Source: Lachnospiraceae bacterium
Lineage (GTDB): Bacteria; Bacillota; Clostridia; Lachnospirales; Lachnospiraceae
Assembly: GCA_024403355.1 (NCBI GenBank)
Contig: JAKSRW010000030.1
Span: 1 to 33,698, forward strand
DNA: 33,698 bases
Direction: 5' to 3'
The notes below the pieces were generated by a model that was not told the origin of the DNA, searched no databases, and worked only from the letters and a program-made list of their open reading frames with translations. Positions 32,491 through 33,698 of the stretch are shown one piece after another (position 1 is the stretch's first letter; the number at the start of each line of letters is the position of its first letter). A program made the position numbers and the translations under genes.

Positions 32491-33102
32491 TGAGGGAAGC
32501 TCGCTGAACTGTTCAAGTCTTGGAACCTCACAGTTAATTGTGCCGAAACCATAGGCGGCATGAATAAAATTTATGCCTGCCTTCATGGTTGCATCATAAT
32601 CTCCCTGAATATCTCCTATATAATATGCCTTTTGAAGCCGGTTTCTTTTAACAATCAGGGAAATATTGTCGCCCTTTTCAAAATGATTATTACCATAGCA
32701 TTCTATATCTTTGAAATATTTCCAAAAACCGTAGTAGTCGAGAAAGGCCTCGATATAACCGCTTTGACAATTGCTTACAATAAATAAATCATTATCCTCT
32801 GCAAGTTTTGCAAGTGTATTTTCAAGCTCCGGATAGAGATTTCCGCCATGAATGCGAAGATAGCTGTTTTCATATTCGCAGCAATCCTGCAGGAGCTTCA
32901 TTCTTTCTTCTATTCCCAGATCACCGAATAAAATATCCGCAATGCGGTTCATGGTCAGTCCCATAACCCCCATAATATCCTTTTGAGTAATATCCGGTCT
33001 GCAATAGCCTGATTTTTTTACCTGCTCGGCCCAGGAAAGTGCGACGTTTGCGGATGAATCCCATACGGTGCCGTCCATATCAAAAATAAGTCCTGTTTTC
33101 AT
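32470..33102 (-). CDS. HAD-family phosphatase (phosphoglycolate phosphatase-like)
   Basis: 210 residues. Haloacid-dehalogenase-type phosphohydrolase: motif I FDMDGTVWDS with nucleophile Asp8 and acid Asp10, a helical cap (about 15-85), motif II FIVSNCQSG, a Lys in FEKGDN, and motif IV YIGDIQGDYDATMKAG near 165. Substrates of this subgroup are small phosphorylated metabolites (phosphoglycolate, sugar phosphates, nucleotides) and cannot be assigned here. GAGGTAACTT precedes the start on the minus strand. It converges on and overlaps the NUDIX gene; neither has a visible terminator. Confidence 0.9.
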   Translation of the reverse strand: MKTGLIFDMDGTVWDSSANVALSWAEQVKKSGYCRPDITQKDIMGVMGLTMNRIADILFGDLGIEERMKLLQDCCEYENSYLRIHGGNLYPELENTLAKLAEDNDLFIVSNCQSGYIEAFLDYYGFWKYFKDIECYGNNHFEKGDNISLIVKRNRLQKAYYIGDIQGDYDATMKAGINFIHAAYGFGTINCEVPRLEQFSELPSLLKKID

Positions 33103-33135
33103 AAGTTACCTCTATATAGAATATATATATTTTGT

Positions 33136-33164
33136 ATTTTACACGTATTTATAATTTATGTCAC
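33136..33164 (-). promoter_or_regulatory. Promoter of the HAD phosphatase gene
   Basis: On the minus strand: GTGACA (33159-33164), 17-base spacer, TAAAAT (33136-33141), about 35 bases before the start codon. Confidence 0.6.
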
Positions 33165-33520
33165 CATTATTTTATAAAAAGCTCAGGAAAATAATTAGTA
33201 AAGATGCTTTGACTGCAGAAGGCAGTGATTTTAGCTAAACTAGAATTTGAGGTATATAAAAGTGTAACACAATATCTTGTAAATCATCACTTTAACGTGC
33301 TAAAAGAGTAGAAAATTAAATTGTGTGTATTGTAGCAACAATTTATGCAAATATCATAACTGCTCAATATGATTCTTCTATATTGGAGTATAAGTTGTGC
33401 GTCAAAGCGGGGTGATGTGTATCATATTAGCATGTATTGTGCGACAATTCTAAAAACTGCACGTCAACAAAGAAAATTGTGCGAAATATATAAAAAGTTA
33501 AAAAAACTTAAAAATAGGTG
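33165..33520. other. Gene-free AT-rich region upstream of the rRNA-type promoter
   Basis: No credible ORF. It contains three copies of TTGTGCG (33395-33401, 33437-33443, 33477-33483) about 40 bases apart. Two dyads are present: ATTGT-AGCA-ACAAT (33329-33342) and ATTGT-GCG-ACAAT (33436-33448). A-tracts just before 33521 resemble an UP element. Confidence 0.6.
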
Positions 33521-33549
33521 TTGACAAACCTAAAATACGGTGCTATAAT
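33521..33549 (+). promoter_or_regulatory. Strong rRNA-operon-type promoter
   Basis: TTGACA (33521-33526), 17 bases, TATAAT (33544-33549) with an upstream TG, preceded by A-tracts. This is a full sigma-A consensus with the architecture of rrn promoters. Confidence 0.88.
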
Positions 33550-33555
33550 CGCACT

Positions 33556-33698
33556 TGTCCTTGAGAGATACGGAACATGAAACGAACTGCAAAGCGCAGA
33601 TATATCGCAGACTTCCAATCAATCAGACAAAAGAAAACTTATGAACCTTGACAACTGAATAATGAAACAACCTTGAAATTTCCTTAAAATTTCATCAC
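33556..33698 (+). ncRNA. rRNA operon leader (partial; 16S gene expected beyond the window)
   Basis: From the expected transcription start to the window end there is no ORF. The stretch ACCTTGACAACTGAATAA (33645-33662) resembles the antitermination/leader motif found before 16S genes and in rRNA spacers of related Firmicutes (CTTTGAAAACTGAATA type). A perfect 8-bp hairpin, TGAAATTT/AAATTTCA, lies at 33674-33694. The 16S sequence itself is not in the window. Confidence 0.65.

Noticed and set aside
33395..33483. Repeats of TTGTGCG as a CRISPR array
   Set aside because: Repeat units are only 7-9 bases and no cas genes are nearby.

Overview
The window looks like chromosomal core DNA of a Lachnospiraceae-like Clostridia bacterium. 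The basis is gene content and order (murB-whiA-HPr-like, dnaE-pfk, tsaE-tsaB-rimI), purine-rich ribosome binding sites, TTGACA/TATAAT promoters, moderate-to-low GC, and rapidly diverging envelope lipoproteins. I cannot name the genus. I see no prophage, insertion sequence, CRISPR array or plasmid function.

Layout. Positions 1-2335 hold murB, whiA and a Crh-like HPr paralogue, closed by a strong terminator. Positions 2395-9884 hold a membrane-anchored polysaccharide deacetylase, dnaE, and a double-length phosphofructokinase made of two tandem PFK domains. Positions 9892-12576 are a polar amino-acid ABC transporter: a lipoprotein whose domain order looks circularly permuted, a permease, and an ATPase with an extra insert. 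A secreted lipase-like hydrolase follows and converges on an iron-containing alcohol dehydrogenase across a hairpin-rich spacer. tex (minus) and a membrane EAL phosphodiesterase (plus) diverge from a shared control region at 18448-18643. Positions 20676-26784 look like one long transcription unit: a YcxB-like membrane protein, tsaE, tsaB, rimI, rnz, a small membrane-anchored protein, tsaD and ispD. After it come a 73-residue leader-like peptide and an ion-transporter-superfamily permease, two tRNA-Ser genes, glnS, a DUF4349 lipoprotein, a NUDIX hydrolase and a convergent HAD phosphatase. The last ~600 bases carry no gene; they hold repeats, a consensus promoter and a leader typical of the start of a ribosomal RNA operon, with the 16S gene expected just past the right edge.

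How the genes work together. Most are housekeeping: wall precursor synthesis (MurB), division/carbon control (WhiA, Crh-like), replication (DnaE), glycolysis (PFK), t6A tRNA modification (TsaE/B/D), tRNA 3' processing (RNase Z), isoprenoid synthesis (IspD) and Gln-tRNA charging. The points most worth a second look are: (1) the tandem PFK, whose two halves have lost complementary sets of active-site residues; (2) the apparently permuted amino-acid-binding lipoprotein next to an ATPase with a ~50-residue insert; (3) an HPr paralogue with Asp in place of the phosphorylatable His but an intact Ser46 site; and (4) a Nif11/NHLP-leader-like small protein in front of a permease.
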